Origin: Pseudomonas lalucatii | GTDB lineage: Bacteria > Pseudomonadota > Gammaproteobacteria > Pseudomonadales > Pseudomonadaceae | DNA length: 64,000 bases | Direction: 5' to 3' | Assembly (NCBI RefSeq): GCF_018398425.1 | Contig: NZ_JADPMV010000001.1 | Span: forward strand, 1,426,001 to 1,490,000 | Shown: positions 9,672-18,867 of the stretch, one piece after another | How positions within the stretch are numbered: position 1 is the first letter of the stretch | Layout: every line of letters begins with the position of its first letter | Notes under the pieces: generated by a model | Told to the model about the DNA's origin: nothing | The model's input: only the letters and a program-made list of their open reading frames with translations | The model's database searches: none | Made by a program: the position numbers and the translations under genes

Positions 9672-9829
9672 GGTGGTTCCGAGTCGGGGGAATGTATTGC
9701 GGACGAGCAGTGATCTGCTTGGCCCTTCCGGCTATGTGGGGGTCGGACTCCATTAATAGCGTTACTCGGTCGTGAAAAATTGATCGTTTCGGACAAGCTC
9801 TTGTATGCGCTTGCCAGATTGATGCCCGC

Positions 9830-11389
9830 TCAGCCCCTCAGAAAGCGCATCGCCAGGCCCAGCTGCGACTCGGCCAACTGGTACAGGGCCTGGCTGACCT
9901 CATTGGTGCGGCCGGCTTGTTGGCTGGTGCGTTCGGTGAAGCCGGCGATCTCGGTGATCTGCTGGTTGATCTGCTCGGCGACCTGGCCTTGCTGCTCGAT
10001 AGCGGCGGCCATCTGCAGGCTCATGCCACTGATCTGCGCCACCTCTTCGTAGATGCGCGTCAGCGCCTGGCGCGCCTGCTGCACGTCGGCGCTGGCGCGC
10101 AGCGCTGCCTGTTCGCCCCGCTGCGCGGTGGCCAGGGCGTTGCTGCTGCCGTTGCGCAGGCTTTCGATGGAGCGCTGGATTTCGTGGGTCGATTCGCGGG
10201 TGCGTGAGGCGAGGCTGCGTACTTCGTCGGCGACCACCGCGAAGCCGCGCCCGGACTCGCCAGCGCGGGCTGCCTCGATGGCCGCGTTGAGCGCCAGCAG
10301 GTTGGTCTGCTCGGCGATGCTCTGGATTACGCTGGCGATACTGCCGATGGATTCGATGGCTGCGGCCAGGCTGGCGACGGCGCTGCCGATTTCTTCCACC
10401 GAGGTGCGCATGGTCTGGGTGGAACCCTGGCTATCGCAGGACAGGCGCTCGCCATCGCGGGCCAACTGGTCGGCGTTCTGTGCAGCCTGGGCGGTACTCT
10501 GCAGGTTGCGTGACAGCTCCTGGATGGTGGCGCTCATCTGGTTGATCGCCGCCGCGGTCTGTTCGGTCTCGCGGACCTGCCTGTCCAGTTGCTCGGCGGC
10601 GTTCTCCACCACTTCGGCCGAGGTGTGGGCCTGCTGGCGCAGGACTTCGCTGTTGATGCAGATGCGTGACATCACCGTGGTCATCCGCGCACGCTGGCTG
10701 TTCAGCGCCATCGCCAGCAGGGCGCTGCTGTCGTCGTGATGGCTGTGTAGTGGTGCGAGCAGTGGGTCGCTGTAGATTTCCCGGTACTGGCCGAGGATGT
10801 TGCGGGCCAGTCGGCGCTGGCGCAGCGCCGGCTGCAGCCCGGCCAGCAGCAATGCGAACAGGGCCAGCAAGCCCGCGGCCAGCGGCAGGTGTGCCGTGAT
10901 GGTACTGCCCAGCACGAGCATCCCGAGGCCCAGCTGCAGGCCATGGCCGGCGAGCAGCGATGCGATGCGTTGGCCTGGTGTCCAGGGCGATTGGCCACGG
11001 CGGAGGCGTGCATAGAGTGCTTCGGCCGCCTGTATCTCCTCGCTGCTGATCGGCTGGTAGACGGTGCCGAGGGCGGACAGTTTGCCGCCGTCGAACAACG
11101 GCACCACGTAGAGCTTGTGCCAGTAATGGCCGCCTTGTTTGTGTTGGCCCATGACTGGCCCTGTCCAGGGCACCCCAGCGCGCAGTGCACGCCACATGCT
11201 GGCGATGACCACGCTGGGCATCCGCGGGTCGTTGATCTGCTCGTGGGGCTTGCCGAGCAGTTCATCCTCGCGCAGACCGCACATGCGCAGGTAGGCCGCA
11301 TTGCAGCTGAGCAGCACCCCTTGCGGGTCGAGCCGCGAGATGGGCGGTTCGTCGAAGGTGTCGATAGCGGGACGGACGGCTGCGTTCAT
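9830..11389 (-). CDS. PAS-domain methyl-accepting chemotaxis protein (Aer-like)
   Basis: 519-residue chemoreceptor. An N-terminal PAS domain (residues ~15-115, with [10 protein letters not shown] and INDPRMP) is followed by a hydrophobic hairpin (~150-195) and a cytoplasmic signalling domain whose tip reads [18 protein letters not shown] and ends [13 protein letters not shown]. There is no periplasmic sensor domain, so it senses internally (redox, a metabolite or energy state) like Aer. It is the last gene of the minus-strand operon, 18 bp after the aldolase, suggesting taxis toward the compound the operon handles. Confidence 0.9.
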   Translation of the reverse strand: MNAAVRPAIDTFDEPPISRLDPQGVLLSCNAAYLRMCGLREDELLGKPHEQINDPRMPSVVIASMWRALRAGVPWTGPVMGQHKQGGHYWHKLYVVPLFDGGKLSALGTVYQPISSEEIQAAEALYARLRRGQSPWTPGQRIASLLAGHGLQLGLGMLVLGSTITAHLPLAAGLLALFALLLAGLQPALRQRRLARNILGQYREIYSDPLLAPLHSHHDDSSALLAMALNSQRARMTTVMSRICINSEVLRQQAHTSAEVVENAAEQLDRQVRETEQTAAAINQMSATIQELSRNLQSTAQAAQNADQLARDGERLSCDSQGSTQTMRTSVEEIGSAVASLAAAIESIGSIASVIQSIAEQTNLLALNAAIEAARAGESGRGFAVVADEVRSLASRTRESTHEIQRSIESLRNGSSNALATAQRGEQAALRASADVQQARQALTRIYEEVAQISGMSLQMAAAIEQQGQVAEQINQQITEIAGFTERTSQQAGRTNEVSQALYQLAESQLGLAMRFLRG

Positions 11390-11407
11390 GTCACGACTCC
11401 TTCGTTG

Positions 11408-12172
11408 TTACCAGGGCAGTTCGCGCTCGGCGCGCATCTTGCGCACCATGGCGTCGTAGAACTTGGTGGCGAAGCCGCTTTCGCGGATCAGCATGGCGGT
11501 GAGGTTGGCGCACTTCTCGGCGATACCGTCCTCGAGTGGATGGTCATCGCCACCCAGGGCGCCGGCGGCGCACTGGTTTTCGGCGGCGCGCTGCACCGTC
11601 CAGAGCAGGAAGAAGGCTTTCTCGATGCTGCTCTCGCCCACCGCGATGCCGTGGTTACGCAGCACCAGGATGTGCTTGTCGCCAAGGCTCTCGATCATTC
11701 GCGCCTTTTCGTCATCGAACAGCGTTATGCCTTCAAAGGTGTGGTAACCGATGCGTCCGTAGAGCTGGGCGCCGTAGAAGTCGTCATGGCCGAAGCCGCG
11801 CTTCTTCTGCACCACGGCGGAGATCGGTGTGGTGTGGGTGTGGATCACGCACTGGATGTCGTCGCGTGCGCCGTGTACGGCGCTGTGCAGGGCGAAGCCC
11901 GCTGGGTTGCCGTCGTAGGGCGATTCCTCCAGTTTCTTGCCGTGCAGGTCGACCTTGAGCAGGTTGGCCGGGGTGACTTCGCTGTAGTTGAGACCGAAGG
12001 GATTGACTAGGTAGTGGTGGGCCGGGCCGGGCAGACGCGCGGAGATGTGGTTGAAGATGGTCTCGGTCCAGCCGAAGTAGTCGACCAGGTGATAGCAGTG
12101 GGCGAGCTTGACGCGCAGCGCCCATTCTTCGTCGCTGCACTGTTGGTGCTGGGTCATGGCCATGGCGTTCAT
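11408..12172 (-). CDS. Class II aldolase/adducin-family protein
   Basis: 254-residue zinc-dependent aldolase-fold protein. Metal-binding histidines are visible in CVIHTHTTP (residues ~109-117) and in LRNHGIAVG (~170), and FNHISARLPG matches the N-terminal family motif. Members act as aldolases, epimerases or decarboxylases on small hydroxy/keto acids; the substrate is unknown here. It overlaps the upstream reductase gene by 4 bases, so the two are probably translated together and may catalyse consecutive steps on a side chain or ring-cleavage fragment of the imported compound. Confidence 0.82.
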   Translation of the reverse strand: MNAMAMTQHQQCSDEEWALRVKLAHCYHLVDYFGWTETIFNHISARLPGPAHHYLVNPFGLNYSEVTPANLLKVDLHGKKLEESPYDGNPAGFALHSAVHGARDDIQCVIHTHTTPISAVVQKKRGFGHDDFYGAQLYGRIGYHTFEGITLFDDEKARMIESLGDKHILVLRNHGIAVGESSIEKAFFLLWTVQRAAENQCAAGALGGDDHPLEDGIAEKCANLTAMLIRESGFATKFYDAMVRKMRAERELPW

Positions 12173-13170
12173 GTCGTACTCCTCGTGGGGTGGGCCTGGC
12201 TGCCACGAAAACGCGCCAGGGCGATCAGGTTGCGAGTGACGGGCATTGGCAGGTTCAGGCGCCCGGCCAGTTCCAGCACGGCGTCGCCGATGGCGGCCAG
12301 CTCCAGCGGATTGCCTTTGTCATAGTCCTGCAGCATCGAAGTGCGCACCGCGCCCATGCCGGCACCCTGTTCCAGGAAGCCGCGCGGGTCGATGTCTATC
12401 CGGGCGCCGTAGGCGGCGGCCACCAGCAGCGTTTCGTGCAGGGCGGCGCTGGCCAGTTCACGCAGTTCGGCCTGGCCATAGAGCTGCTCCAGAGTGGCGC
12501 CGGTGACCACCGACAGGGGATTGGAGCTGAGGTTGGCGATGATCTTGGTCCACAGCGGATCGCGGATGCGTCCGCTGGCGCGCGCCTCGATACCGGCGGC
12601 GGCCACCAGCGCGCGCAGGTGCTCCAGGCGCGGGCTCATGCGGTTGTCCAGTTCGCCGAAGATCATCAGGTGCGGGTTCTGCGCCTGGGACACGGCGGGC
12701 GCCGGGCAATGTGCGGTGATGAACACCACGCAGCCGAGGACGTGGCGCAGGTCCAGGGTGCGGGTGAGCACACCGTTCGGATCCACCGCGGCGATGTGCT
12801 GGCCAGCGAAGCGGCCCGGCTCGCCGTGGAAGTACCACCAGGGCACGCCGTTGACCACCGGCACCACCATCGTTTCGGGGCCGAGCAAGGGCGCTATGCG
12901 CGGCAGCAGGCCGGCCAGGGCGGGCGCCTTGGTGCAGAGGAACACCAGGTCCTGCCGGCCGAGCTCGGCGGCATCGTCACTGGCTTCGACCCGGACACGG
13001 TGTTCGCCGTCCAGGTCGCTGAGCAGGATGCCATTCTCGCGGATTGCCGCCAGGGTGGCGCCTCTGGCGAGTACCTTGACCTGCTGTCCGCTGGCGGCCA
13101 GGCGAGCGGCGAGCGTGCAGCCGATGGCGCCCGCGCCGGCCACGCAGATGCGGGCGGGGGAAGTGTGCAT
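12169..13170 (-). CDS. 2-dehydropantoate 2-reductase-like oxidoreductase (ApbA/PanE family)
   Basis: 333-residue NAD(P)H-dependent reductase. The N-terminal Rossmann motif is VAGAGAIGCTLAARLAASG (residues ~10-28). The C-terminal helical domain contains the catalytic-lysine segment LWTKIIANLSSNPLS. The location in a catabolic/transport operon, away from pantothenate genes, suggests reduction of a different 2-keto acid. It starts 48 bp after the importer ATPase and overlaps the aldolase by 4 bases. Confidence 0.8.
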   Translation of the reverse strand: MHTSPARICVAGAGAIGCTLAARLAASGQQVKVLARGATLAAIRENGILLSDLDGEHRVRVEASDDAAELGRQDLVFLCTKAPALAGLLPRIAPLLGPETMVVPVVNGVPWWYFHGEPGRFAGQHIAAVDPNGVLTRTLDLRHVLGCVVFITAHCPAPAVSQAQNPHLMIFGELDNRMSPRLEHLRALVAAAGIEARASGRIRDPLWTKIIANLSSNPLSVVTGATLEQLYGQAELRELASAALHETLLVAAAYGARIDIDPRGFLEQGAGMGAVRTSMLQDYDKGNPLELAAIGDAVLELAGRLNLPMPVTRNLIALARFRGSQAHPTRSTT

Positions 13171-13218
13171 AAGTCCTCCGATGACGCAGCCCGAGCCTTC
13201 GGTCGGGCTGCCATGGGG

Positions 13219-14013
13219 TTAGCTGGAGAGCATTTCCTGATGCTTGCTGGTCAGGCCCAGGTAGGCCTCGATCACGCGCGGGTCGTCGGCCAGTTGCCGG
13301 GCCGGGCCTTCCATGGCGATCTGCCCGGTTTCCAGCACATAGGCGTAGTCGGCCACGCGCAGGGCGGCGCGGGCGTTCTGCTCCACCAGCAGGATCGACA
13401 CTCCCTGCTGGCGCAGGGTGGTGATGATGCGGAAGATCTCGCGGGTGATCAGCGGCGCCAGGCCGAGGCTGGGCTCGTCGAGCATCAGCAGCTTGGGCTT
13501 GGCCATCAGTGCGCGGCCCACGGCGAGCATCTGTCGTTCGCCGCCGGAGAGGGTGGCGGCCATCTGCTCGCGGCGTTCCCACAGGCGCGGGAACAGCTCG
13601 TAGACCTCCTGCAGAGTCTGGGCATGGCTGCGGTCGCCGCGCCGATGGCGCTGGAAGGCGCCGAGCAGCAGGTTGTCGGCCACGCTCATGCTGCTGAACA
13701 GTTCGCGCTTCTCCGGTACCAGGCCAAGGCCGCGGGAAACCATCACTTCCACTTCCGGCACCGCTTCCAGGTTGCCATCGAAGTTGACCTGGCCACGCGA
13801 GCCGAGCACGCCCATGATGGCCGAGAGCAGGGTGGTCTTGCCCGCACCATTGGGGCCGATGACCGTGACGATCTGCCCCTCGCCGACACGCAGGCTGGCG
13901 TTGCTGAGGGCCTCGACCTTGCCGTAGGCGACGCTGAGGTCGTCGACCGCCAGTACCGCGTTGGCCACCTGGTTCCCCACCTGGGGCAGGGTTTCTACCG
14001 CCATGTTCATCAT
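13219..14013 (-). CDS. Branched-chain-type ABC importer ATPase (LivF-like)
   Basis: 264-residue ATPase with Walker A GPNGAGKTT, signature LSGGERQMLAVGRALM, Walker B LLMLDEPSLGLAP and the H-loop region replaced by LVEQN, as is normal for LivF. ATG 14013 overlaps the stop codon of the fused permease-ATPase gene (ATGA); ATG 14010 is equally possible. It forms the importer with the two genes upstream and the binding protein at 16996-18147. Confidence 0.9.
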   Translation of the reverse strand: MMNMAVETLPQVGNQVANAVLAVDDLSVAYGKVEALSNASLRVGEGQIVTVIGPNGAGKTTLLSAIMGVLGSRGQVNFDGNLEAVPEVEVMVSRGLGLVPEKRELFSSMSVADNLLLGAFQRHRRGDRSHAQTLQEVYELFPRLWERREQMAATLSGGERQMLAVGRALMAKPKLLMLDEPSLGLAPLITREIFRIITTLRQQGVSILLVEQNARAALRVADYAYVLETGQIAMEGPARQLADDPRVIEAYLGLTSKHQEMLSS

Positions 14014-15812
14014 TCCGCTCCTCCGAGATAGGCTTCGAGTACCGCCGGGTCTTTCTGCACTTGTTCCGGCAGGCCGTGGGCGATGCGTTGACCGAACTCC
14101 ATCACCACCACGAGGTCGACCAGGCCCATGACGAAGTCCATGTCGTGCTCCACCAACAGGATCGCCATGCCTTCGCTGCGTAGTCGGCTGAGCAGGATGC
14201 CGAGGGCTTCCTTCTCCTTGTGGCGCAGACCGGCGGCCGGTTCGTCGAGCAGCAGCAAACAGGGATCGGCGCACAGGGCGCGGGCGATTTCGAGGATGCG
14301 CTGTTGGCCGAGCGCCAGGCTGCCGGCCTCGGCGTATAGGTAGTCGCCCAAGCCGACACGCTCCAGTTGGCGTTTGGCCTCGGCCAGCAGTTCGGCCTCT
14401 TCCGTGCGATCCAGGCGCAGGGCGGAGGACAGCACGCCCTTGCCGCCGCGCAGGTGGGCGCCGATGGCGACGTTCTCCAGTACGCTCATCTCCGGCAGCA
14501 GCTTGACGTGCTGGAAGGTGCGGCTCATGCCCATGCGGGCGATTCGGCGGGAGCTCAGACCGTTGATGCGCTGGCCCATGAACAGGACGTCGCCGGAGGT
14601 CGGGGTATCGACACCGGAGAGCTGGTTGAACATGGTGCTCTTGCCGGCGCCGTTGGGGCCGATCAGGGCGAGGATTTCGCCGGCGCGGACTTCCAGGCTC
14701 ATGTCGTTGTTGGCTACCAGGCCGCCGAAGCACTTGGTCACGTGGCGCGCTTCGAGAATGGTTTTGCCATGCTGCGGCAATTCGCGGCGCTCCAGTTCGG
14801 GCGCTTCGGCGGTGGGGGCGGCCAGGCGATTGCCGCGCTTCCAGCTTTGCGGTGCCAGGCGCCGCAGGATCGGCCACAGGCCGGCGGGGCTGCGCTGCAT
14901 GAGCAGGATGATGATCAGGCCGAAGACGATCACCTCGTAGTTGCCGGTGCTGCCCAGCAGGTGCGGTAGCAGGTCCTGCAGCCATTGCTTGAGCATGGTC
15001 AGGATGCCGGCGCCGAGCAGTGCGCCCCAGACGCTGGCGACGCCGCCGATCAGCGCCATGAACAGGTAATCGATGCCCATATGCAGGCCAAACGGCGTCG
15101 GGTTGACGAAGCGCTGGGTGTGCGCGTACAGCCAGCCGGAGGTGGCGGCGAACAGGGCGGAGATCAGGAAGATCACCATCTTCGCGCGGAAGGTGTTCAC
15201 GCCCATCGACTCGGCCATGACCTGGCCGCCCTTGAGTGCGCGGATCGCCCGGCCTTCGCGCGAATCCAGCAGGTTCTGGGTGAGCAGCATGGCCAGCAGC
15301 AGCACGGCCCAGATCAGGTAATAGATCTTTTCGCCCTTATCCAGTTGCCAGCCCAGTAGCGAGATCGACGGCAAGCCGCCGACCCCGGTGTGACCGCCGA
15401 GGGAGTCCAGGGTGCCGAACAGGTAATAGAGCGACAGGCCCCAGGCGATGGTGCCCAGCGGCAAGTAGTGACCGGACAGCTTGAGCGTCAGGGCGCCTAG
15501 CAGCAGAGCTACGGCAGCGGTGAGCACCAGCCCCACCAGCAGCGTCAGCCAGGGCGAGACGCTGGCCCAGGCCAGCCAGACGGGGAGATCCTGCACTGTG
15601 GTCAGGTAGGCGCTGGTATAGGCGCCGAGGCCGACGAAGGCGGCCTGGCCGAAGCTGGTCATGCCGCCGACGCCGGTGAGCAACACCAGGCCAAGCACCA
15701 CCAGGGCATAGAGGCCAATGTAGTTGAGCAGGGTGACGTGAAACGGCGGCAGCACCAGAGGCGCGACGGCGAGCACGGCGACCAGGGCGGCAATCAGGTA
15801 ACGGGGGTTCAT
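14010..15812 (-). CDS. Fused LivM-LivG: ABC importer permease plus ATPase
   Basis: 600-residue fusion. Residues ~1-330 are a LivM-type permease with many membrane segments and the motif SFGQAAFVGLGAYTSAYL. Residues ~350-600 are a LivG-type ATPase with Walker A GPNGAGKST, signature SLALGQQRILEIARAL, Walker B LLLLDEPAAGL and H-loop LVEHDMDFVM. Such fusions occur in proteobacterial importers for aromatic or amino acids. ATG 15812 overlaps the stop of the upstream permease by 4 bases, and its own stop overlaps livF. Confidence 0.9.
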   Translation of the reverse strand: MNPRYLIAALVAVLAVAPLVLPPFHVTLLNYIGLYALVVLGLVLLTGVGGMTSFGQAAFVGLGAYTSAYLTTVQDLPVWLAWASVSPWLTLLVGLVLTAAVALLLGALTLKLSGHYLPLGTIAWGLSLYYLFGTLDSLGGHTGVGGLPSISLLGWQLDKGEKIYYLIWAVLLLAMLLTQNLLDSREGRAIRALKGGQVMAESMGVNTFRAKMVIFLISALFAATSGWLYAHTQRFVNPTPFGLHMGIDYLFMALIGGVASVWGALLGAGILTMLKQWLQDLLPHLLGSTGNYEVIVFGLIIILLMQRSPAGLWPILRRLAPQSWKRGNRLAAPTAEAPELERRELPQHGKTILEARHVTKCFGGLVANNDMSLEVRAGEILALIGPNGAGKSTMFNQLSGVDTPTSGDVLFMGQRINGLSSRRIARMGMSRTFQHVKLLPEMSVLENVAIGAHLRGGKGVLSSALRLDRTEEAELLAEAKRQLERVGLGDYLYAEAGSLALGQQRILEIARALCADPCLLLLDEPAAGLRHKEKEALGILLSRLRSEGMAILLVEHDMDFVMGLVDLVVVMEFGQRIAHGLPEQVQKDPAVLEAYLGGAE

Positions 15813-16846
15813 TCTTCTTCCTCCACGTGGCGGCTGGTGAGGGAGCGCCAGAGCAGGAAGGGGATGATCAGGGTGAACACGATGATCTCCTTGTAGGTAC
15901 TGGCCCAGAACATCGAAAAGGCTTCTACCAAGCCGACACCGAGCGCGCCCAGGGCCGCCACCGGGTAGCTGATCAGCCCGCCGATGATGGCGCCGACGAA
16001 GCCCTTGAGGCTGATGACGAAGCCGGAATCGAAGTACAGCGTGGTGATGGGGGCGATGAGGATGCCCGACAGGGTGCCGATCAGACTGGCCAGGAAGAAG
16101 GTGCTCTTGCCGGCGAGGCTCGGCGAGATGCCCATCAGTCGAGCACCCATGCGGTTCACCGCGGTGGCGCGCAGGGCCTTGCCATAGAGGCTGCGCTCGA
16201 AGAACAGGAACAGACCGATGATCAACGCCAGGGACACCGCGATTACCCACAGGGTCTGGCTGTTGAACGTTACCGGGCCGAGTGTCAGACCCGCTTCGGA
16301 GAAGGGCGTGGTGCGCGCGCCCTCGGGACCGAACAACAGCAGGGCGATGCCGACCATCGACACGTGCACGGCGATGGCGACGATCAGCAGCACCAGGGAA
16401 CTGGCCGAGGCGATGGGCTGGAAAACCAGGCGATAGATCTGCGGCCCCATCGGCACCACCAGCGCCAGGGTGAGCAGGGCTTGGATGGCCATGGGCAGCT
16501 CGGCAAGCGGCAGTTGCGTGATCAGGGCGACCATCAGCAGCGCATAGCCCAGTTTGAGCACTATCCATCTGGGGGCGCGGAAAGCGTGGCCCGAGCGTGC
16601 GGCGCCGAACAGGTCAAGCGCACAGTCGACCAGGGTCAGGCCGAGTAGCAGCCAGACCATGGCCGTGGGATGTCCGGCCTGCAGGCTAGCCATGGTCAGC
16701 GCGCCGTAGACGACGAACTCGCCCTGGGGGACCAGCAGGATGCGCGTGACGGTGAAAACCAGCAGGATGGATAGAGCTAGCAACGCGTAGATGGCGCCGT
16801 TGGTGATGCCGTCCTGGCCGAGCAGCATGGCGATCTGGAAATTCAT
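15809..16846 (-). CDS. Branched-chain-type ABC importer permease (LivH-like)
   Basis: 345-residue inner-membrane permease with an N-terminus typical of LivH (QDGITNGAIYALLALSILL) and the later motif RATAVNRMGARLMGI. Longer than the common ~290-300 residues because of an extra hydrophilic/hydrophobic insert around residues 60-120. It pairs with the permease half of the downstream fusion to form the transmembrane channel. Confidence 0.88.
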   Translation of the reverse strand: MNFQIAMLLGQDGITNGAIYALLALSILLVFTVTRILLVPQGEFVVYGALTMASLQAGHPTAMVWLLLGLTLVDCALDLFGAARSGHAFRAPRWIVLKLGYALLMVALITQLPLAELPMAIQALLTLALVVPMGPQIYRLVFQPIASASSLVLLIVAIAVHVSMVGIALLLFGPEGARTTPFSEAGLTLGPVTFNSQTLWVIAVSLALIIGLFLFFERSLYGKALRATAVNRMGARLMGISPSLAGKSTFFLASLIGTLSGILIAPITTLYFDSGFVISLKGFVGAIIGGLISYPVAALGALGVGLVEAFSMFWASTYKEIIVFTLIIPFLLWRSLTSRHVEEEE

Positions 16847-16995
16847 AACGGGAACTCTTGCTTGCGATGAGGGGGCTTCGTCGTTGGCGTAGGGTGGATG
16901 GGGCTAATTTCATCCACCTTCGGCGCTTGACCCGGGCGACTCGTGGCGGGACATGAAAAACGCTGTCCAACCTGAGAGGGGCCCGTGTCTGACGA

Positions 16996-18147
16996 TCAGT
17001 TGCTACCGAGCAGGGTCCAGGTGCCGTTCCTCACCTGGATCAGTTCACGGCCGCGTTCGTCGAAGCCGCTATGGTCCTCGGGCGTCATGTTGTAGACCCC
17101 TTGGGTGGCGGCCACTTCAGTGCTCTGCTCGAGAGCGTCGCGCAGGGCGGCGCGGAACTCGGGGGTGCCCGGTTCGCCCTGCTGGGCGGCGATCGGGATG
17201 GCGCGTTGCAGAAGTATCCCGGCGTCGTAGGTGTTGGCACCGAAGGTGGCGGGTTTGCTGCCGTTGAGTTTCTCGTAGGCGGCGATGTAGTCACTGGCGA
17301 TCTGCTTCGACGGATGCTCGTCCGCCATCTCGTCCAGTACCAGCATCAGGCTGGCGGCGAGGATAGTGCCCTCCACCTTCTTGCCGCCGAGCTTGAGGAA
17401 GTCGGGCAGTGCGGCGCCGTGGGTCTGGTACATCTGGCCCCGGTAGCCCTGGTCGAACAGCGTGGTCTGCGGCAACACGGCGGAGCTGCCGGGTGCGGCT
17501 ACCAGTACGGCGTCCGGGCGAGTGGAGAGCACTTTCAGGCTCTGCCCGGTGACCGAGGTGTCCTGGCGCTGGAAGCGTTCGGTGGCGACCAGTTTGATGC
17601 CGTGTTCGGCGGCGAGGGTAGCGATCACCTTGGACCAGTTCTCGCCGTAGGGATCGGCGGTGCCGATGAAACCCAGGGTCTTCACATTGTTCGCCTGCAT
17701 GTGCTCGACCAGCGCCTTGGCGATCAGGTCGTCGTTCTGGGTGGTCTTGAACACCCACTTCTTCTCCTCCGTCATGGGCAGCACCACGGCGGCGGTGCCC
17801 ACCGGGGCCAGCAGCGGTACGCCAGCCTCGGCGACGAACTGGATCACGCCCATGGCGTTGGGCGAACCGCTCGGGCCGATGATGGCGTCGACGTTCTCCT
17901 CGCTGATCAGCTTTTTTAGGGCCTTGACCGTCGCGGTGGGGTCGCTGCCGTCATCCAGGTTGATGTACTTCACCTGCTGATCGCCGGCCTGGGTGGGTAA
18001 CAGCGGCACGGAATTCTTCTGCGGCAGCCCGACCAGGGCGATGGGGCCAGTGGAGGAGGTGATGACACCGACCTTCACATCGGCCTGCGCGAAGGATGCG
18101 CACACGGCGCTGAGAAGGAGGGTGGACGCGGCTCGTTTGAAGTGCAT
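16996..18147 (-). CDS. Periplasmic substrate-binding protein of ABC importer (LivK-like)
   Basis: 383-residue protein with a signal peptide (MHFKRAASTLLLSAVCASFA, cleavage near AQA-DVK) and a type I periplasmic binding fold (VGVITSSTGPIALVG, AIIGPSGSPNAMGV, GTADPYGENWSKVI). ATG 18147 is chosen because it opens the signal peptide; longer in-frame starts upstream add implausible sequence. First gene of the minus-strand operon, divergent from iacH across about 720 bp. IAA or a related indole/aromatic acid is the obvious candidate ligand from context only. Confidence 0.88.
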   Translation of the reverse strand: MHFKRAASTLLLSAVCASFAQADVKVGVITSSTGPIALVGLPQKNSVPLLPTQAGDQQVKYINLDDGSDPTATVKALKKLISEENVDAIIGPSGSPNAMGVIQFVAEAGVPLLAPVGTAAVVLPMTEEKKWVFKTTQNDDLIAKALVEHMQANNVKTLGFIGTADPYGENWSKVIATLAAEHGIKLVATERFQRQDTSVTGQSLKVLSTRPDAVLVAAPGSSAVLPQTTLFDQGYRGQMYQTHGAALPDFLKLGGKKVEGTILAASLMLVLDEMADEHPSKQIASDYIAAYEKLNGSKPATFGANTYDAGILLQRAIPIAAQQGEPGTPEFRAALRDALEQSTEVAATQGVYNMTPEDHSGFDERGRELIQVRNGTWTLLGSN

Positions 18148-18867
18148 GGCGTGCTCCGGGGTTGCAAGGCTATTGGAGAGGCAAGAACCCTCGTGACGCA
18201 CCGCTCTATGGCGAGCGATGCGCGGGATGACTTGCCACTTTTTGTTGTTCTGGCGCCTTGGGGCGCTGCCGGTGGATGACCCGTCCGGCGAAACCTGTTT
18301 TGCACCTCCCGTGCCAGAACATCGTGCACCGTCGTACTGCATGCCCGTTAGTGCGGCCTGACGCACGCCATTTCGGCGTGGTTGGTCATGCTCGTTGAAG
18401 CCCTCTTACTGATCGCCTCGGTCGACACCTCATGCCAGCTGGAATCAGGCCTTGAGGTACTTTTTATGGGCGTAAAAGTACCGATTTAATGATCTTTTTT
18501 TATGTAAAAAGAATGCGTTTTTAAAGCGTCTTTACCGCTAATTTTTCTGTTCGATTATCGGCCGATTGACGATTGTTGGCATTTATCATTTATCCGTGTG
18601 CGCGTTGAGATTCTATCTCACTTGCTTTGTAATCTATTGATATATAATAATTTATGTATTGTTTTTACGTGAATTATGCGGTTTTTAGGTGTTACCGAAC
18701 TGCACGAGAATGGTGCTCGAGAGTCCGAAGATGCACCGAATCTACACACTTATTTTTGGTGAAAATTCAATTGACATTTCACGTAATTGTTCCGATTCTG
18801 GATTTACGCGAACCGCTCACCCTGAGCCGGTTCGTTCTCCCAACAAGAACGGCAATGGGTGAAGCAG
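18148..18867. promoter_or_regulatory. Divergent regulatory region between the liv-type operon and iac operon
   Basis: 720 bp without a convincing gene, markedly AT-rich from about 18460 to 18800 compared with the flanking genes. A perfect 15-bp palindrome TGAGAT-tct-ATCTCA lies at 18606-18620 and could be an operator. A possible sigma-70 promoter toward iacH is TTGACA (18771-18776), 17 bases, GATTCT (18794-18799). A TATAAT-like stretch lies at 18643-18648. None is tested; their placement between two divergent operons suggests shared control. Confidence 0.5.

Noticed and set aside
12190..14031. 613-codon plus-strand open frame
   Set aside because: It is antisense to the reductase and livF genes; a GC-rich shadow with no protein-family features.
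13219..14985. Single very long minus-strand frame covering livF and part of the upstream gene
   Set aside because: Only the last ~264 codons read as LivF. Upstream the frame is low-complexity, while the true LivG domain is in another frame.
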